DNA of 32,566 nt, taken from the NCBI GenBank assembly GCA_904393115.1, contig CAJFMX010000026.1:1-32566 (forward strand), given 5' to 3'. Both the position numbers and the translations under genes were made by a program. Origin of the DNA: an uncultured Clostridia bacterium (GTDB lineage: Bacteria; Bacillota; Clostridia; Christensenellales; UBA1750). Position 1 is the stretch's first letter. Each line of letters starts with the position of its first letter. A model generated the notes under the pieces. It was not told the origin of the DNA. It searched no databases and saw only the letters and a program-made list of their open reading frames with translations. Below are positions 31,027 to 32,566 of the stretch, one piece after another.

Positions 31027-31071
31027 AACCCGCGCAATGGACGGAGCAATTTGCAGAAAGGAAGCAAAACA

Positions 31072-31695
31072 ATGGCGAGCAAAGCGGATCGATTCTACTT
31101 TGAAAACTTCATCGCGGCGGCGGAGGAGTCCTGCCGGGCCGCGGAGTACCTGGTGGAATGCCTGACCAACTACGAACCCGACGCCATCGGCGTGATGCTG
31201 GAGAAGATGCACGCCATGGAGCACGCCGCCGACAAGAAAAAGCACGAGATGTCCACCTCCCTGGCCAAGGCGTTCGTCACGCCCATCGACCGCGAGGACC
31301 TGGCCGAGCTCAGCCAGAACATCGACGAGGTCACCGACGGCGTGGAGGAGATCCTCCAGCGGTTCTACGTGCACCGCATTCCCCACGTGCTGCCCCACGC
31401 CATCGAGTTTGCCAAGAAGCTCGCCGGCTGCTGCACGATGATGCGCGAGATGCTCGGCGAGCTGGAAAACTTCAAAAAGCCCGAAAAGCTCCTCAAGCTG
31501 AGCGTGGACCTCAACCAGGCCGAGGAGGAGTGCGACCGCTTCTACCTCGAGGCCGCGCGCGCCGTGCCCACCCAGTGCACGGACCTGCTGGAGATCATCG
31601 CCTGGCGCGAGATCTACGACTACATGGAGGACTGCGCCGACGCCTGCGAGCACGTCGCCGACACCGTCGCGACCGTGGTCATGAAGAACACCTGA
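31072..31695 (+). CDS. DUF47 / PhoU-like Pit accessory protein
   Basis: This is a 207-residue, all-helical cytoplasmic protein. The ATG at 31072 follows AAAGGAAG; a TTG seven codons earlier is less likely. PhoU-like helices are rich in conserved acidic residues, for example MLEKMHAMEHAADKKKHEM, DREDLAELSQNIDEVTDGVEE and the C-terminal REIYDYMEDCADACEHVADTV, which form metal-cluster sites in this family. DUF47 proteins are usually encoded beside Pit and tune or inhibit it. Here the order is pit then DUF47; the reverse order is common in Bacillus. Confidence 0.92.
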   Translation: MASKADRFYFENFIAAAEESCRAAEYLVECLTNYEPDAIGVMLEKMHAMEHAADKKKHEMSTSLAKAFVTPIDREDLAELSQNIDEVTDGVEEILQRFYVHRIPHVLPHAIEFAKKLAGCCTMMREMLGELENFKKPEKLLKLSVDLNQAEEECDRFYLEAARAVPTQCTDLLEIIAWREIYDYMEDCADACEHVADTVATVVMKNT

Positions 31696-31725
31696 TCGAT
31701 TTCTCCCAAACGTCCGTGCGTTCTG

Positions 31726-31766
31726 CGCCCGACCTGCCGCCGGCAGATCGGGCGTTTTGTTTTTTC
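31726..31766 (+). terminator. Terminator of the DUF368/Pit operon
   Basis: CGCCCGA pairs with TCGGGCG, with inner CTGCCG/CGGCAG, followed by TTTTGTTTTTT. Confidence 0.88.
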
Positions 31767-31783
31767 TGCAAGGAAATTTGGCA

Positions 31784-31872
31784 ATTTGTGAACGAATCGG
31801 GCGGGCCTCCAAGCCAGAAATTTGAGAAACGCCAAAATTCCGGCGTTTTTTGGAGGCGCAGCGTTCACAAAT
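31784..31872. repeat. Three-tier nested inverted repeat
   Basis: The outer arms ATTTGTGAACG (31784-31794) and CGTTCACAAAT (31862-31872) are perfect over 11 bp. The middle arms are GCCTCCAA (31805-31812) and TTGGAGGC (31850-31857). The inner arms are AACGCC (31828-31833) and GGCGTT (31842-31847), followed by T. It is AT-richer than the surroundings. It lies between the Pit operon terminator and the CIRCE promoter. The inner part could be a terminator; the whole has no obvious role. Confidence 0.65.
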
Positions 31873-31897
31873 GGATAATAGTTTTATTACGAAAAAA

Positions 31898-31939
31898 TTA
31901 GCACTCACCTATTGACAGTGCTAACAAAAGTGCTATACT
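31898..31939 (+). promoter_or_regulatory. CIRCE element and sigma-A promoter of hsp20
   Basis: TTAGCACTC, 9 bp, CAGTGCTAA (31898-31924) matches the CIRCE consensus at 17 of 18 arm positions. It overlaps the promoter TTGACA, 16 bp, TATACT (31912-31939). The HrcA repressor should block the promoter until heat or protein stress. Confidence 0.93.
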
Positions 31940-32061
31940 ATACCTGTACTTAAGAGAGAGGTACGAAGGGAGCAAGATCCCGGGAGGACTTCTCCGAAAG
32001 GGTACGGCGCCCGCGCCGAGCGCGGGAACGGATTTGGAGCTTTGAAATGGAGGAATGATGT

Positions 32062-32514
32062 ATGCTTCCCAGCGTCTTTACGGAAAACCTGTTTGATGAG
32101 ATGTTCGACGATATGTTTAACAACATGATGCCCATGGTTGCGGGCCGCAGGAATCCCCTGTACGGCAAGCACAGCAAGAACCTGATGAAGACCGACGTGC
32201 GCGAGACGGAGAGCGCCTATGAGATGGACGTGGACCTGCCGGGCTTTAAGAAGGAAGAGGTGCAGGTCCAGCTGGAGAACGGATACCTGACCATCAGCGC
32301 CTCCAAGGGCCTGGACCGCGAAAACGAGGAAAAGAAGGGCCGCTACATCCGGCAGGAGCGCTATATGGGCCAGTGCAGCCGCAGCTTCTACGTCGGCGAC
32401 AGCGTGCGCCCCGAGGACGTGAGCGCCAAGTTTGAGGACGGCATCCTGCGCGTGACGCTGCCCAAGAACACGCCCAAGCAGCTCGAGGCAAAGAACACCA
32501 TCGCCATTGAATAA
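32062..32514 (+). CDS. hsp20: Hsp20 / alpha-crystallin family small heat-shock protein
   Basis: This is a 150-residue protein. A short hydrophobic N-terminal arm (MLPSVFTENLFDEMFDDMF) is followed by the alpha-crystallin domain at about 40-137: KTDVRETESAYEMDVDLPGFKKEEVQVQLENGYLTI, then ERYMGQCSRSFYV and GILRVTLPK. It holds unfolding proteins in a refoldable state during heat stress and forms large oligomers. The start follows TGGAGGA 8 bp upstream. The CIRCE box and a roughly 115-nt leader with a CCCGCGC/GCGCGGG hairpin indicate HrcA control. A weak hairpin (GCCGG/CCGGC type) follows the stop. Confidence 0.95.
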   Translation: MLPSVFTENLFDEMFDDMFNNMMPMVAGRRNPLYGKHSKNLMKTDVRETESAYEMDVDLPGFKKEEVQVQLENGYLTISASKGLDRENEEKKGRYIRQERYMGQCSRSFYVGDSVRPEDVSAKFEDGILRVTLPKNTPKQLEAKNTIAIE

Positions 32515-32566
32515 CGGCCGGGATTTTTGATCCGGCGCAAAGAGGCGCGGGGCCTTCCCCCAAAGG

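Noticed and set aside
29824..31908. Long minus-strand open frame opposite pit and DUF47
   Set aside because: Antisense shadow with no family motifs; the plus-strand genes are well supported.
31898..31924. CIRCE box as a third copy of the TTAG/CTAA palindrome
   Set aside because: It shares TTAG...CTAA ends, but the arms (TTAGCACTC) and the 9-bp spacer match the HrcA site, not the 6-bp-spaced motif.
1..32566. CRISPR arrays, insertion sequences, rRNA or classical defence islands
   Set aside because: No spaced direct repeats, transposase motifs, rRNA sequence or defence effector motifs were found; the WYL regulator alone is not evidence of a defence system.

Overview
The window is GC-rich bacterial chromosomal DNA. 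It looks like a Firmicute of class Clostridia, probably a gut-type high-GC lineage. The signs are AGGAGG-type ribosome binding sites, a CIRCE/HrcA box, a purine riboswitch in front of xpt, a preQ1-I aptamer in front of queT, clear sigma-A promoters (TTGACA/TATAAT-like), and several families typical of Clostridia (BMP/Nup ABC importers, DUF1538, DUF368, WYL regulators). The species cannot be named from the sequence alone. No rRNA, CRISPR array, insertion sequence or intact prophage is visible. The high GC creates very long antisense open frames, which were set aside.

Layout. 1-1640: tandem terminators, an orphan glycine-rich tail-fibre-like gene, a GNAT acetyltransferase and tRNA-Ile(GAT). 1.67-3.43 kb (minus): a class-I glutamine-amidotransferase-like hydrolase plus a Gfo/Idh/MocA dehydrogenase. 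3.5-6.2 kb (plus): a secreted CAP/SCP protein, a preQ1 riboswitch with queT, and a WYL regulator with its own operator-like palindrome. 6.2-8.3 kb: a broken TetR-type gene abuts a broken unknown gene, followed by a pair of YbjN-like paralogues and an HPr-like protein that lacks the PTS histidine. 8.4-14.7 kb: tRNA-Val(GAC), then a purine-riboswitch/xpt gene and a complete BMP-type ABC importer (lipoprotein, double ATPase, two permeases), together a purine salvage and uptake block.

14.7-17.0 kb (minus): a two-domain PII-like protein translationally coupled to a DUF1538 membrane protein that is itself internally duplicated. 17.3-20.3 kb (minus): an FAD-dependent oxidoreductase and a clan-A glycosidase. 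20.3-25.1 kb: a GNAT gene divergent from a NitT/TauT-like ABC importer, then a ZIP metal transporter and gpmA. The ABC importer and the ZIP gene each carry the same TTAG-N6-CTAA palindrome at their promoters, which suggests one regulon and a metal-linked role for the importer. 25.2-28.7 kb: a CydDC-like heterodimeric ABC exporter. 29.0-31.7 kb: a DUF368 (PopT-type undecaprenyl-phosphate) transporter, then a Pit phosphate transporter and its DUF47 partner, suggesting shared phosphate and lipid-carrier economy. 31.8-32.5 kb: a three-tier nested inverted repeat followed by a CIRCE-controlled Hsp20 gene.

The most interesting points are the shared palindrome around 20.85 and 23.50 kb, the matched duplication of the PII-like/DUF1538 pair, the deletion-like junction near 6.68 kb, the paired loop changes in the purine riboswitch, and the nested inverted repeat at 31.78-31.87 kb. 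All functional statements rest on motif reading; no database search was run.
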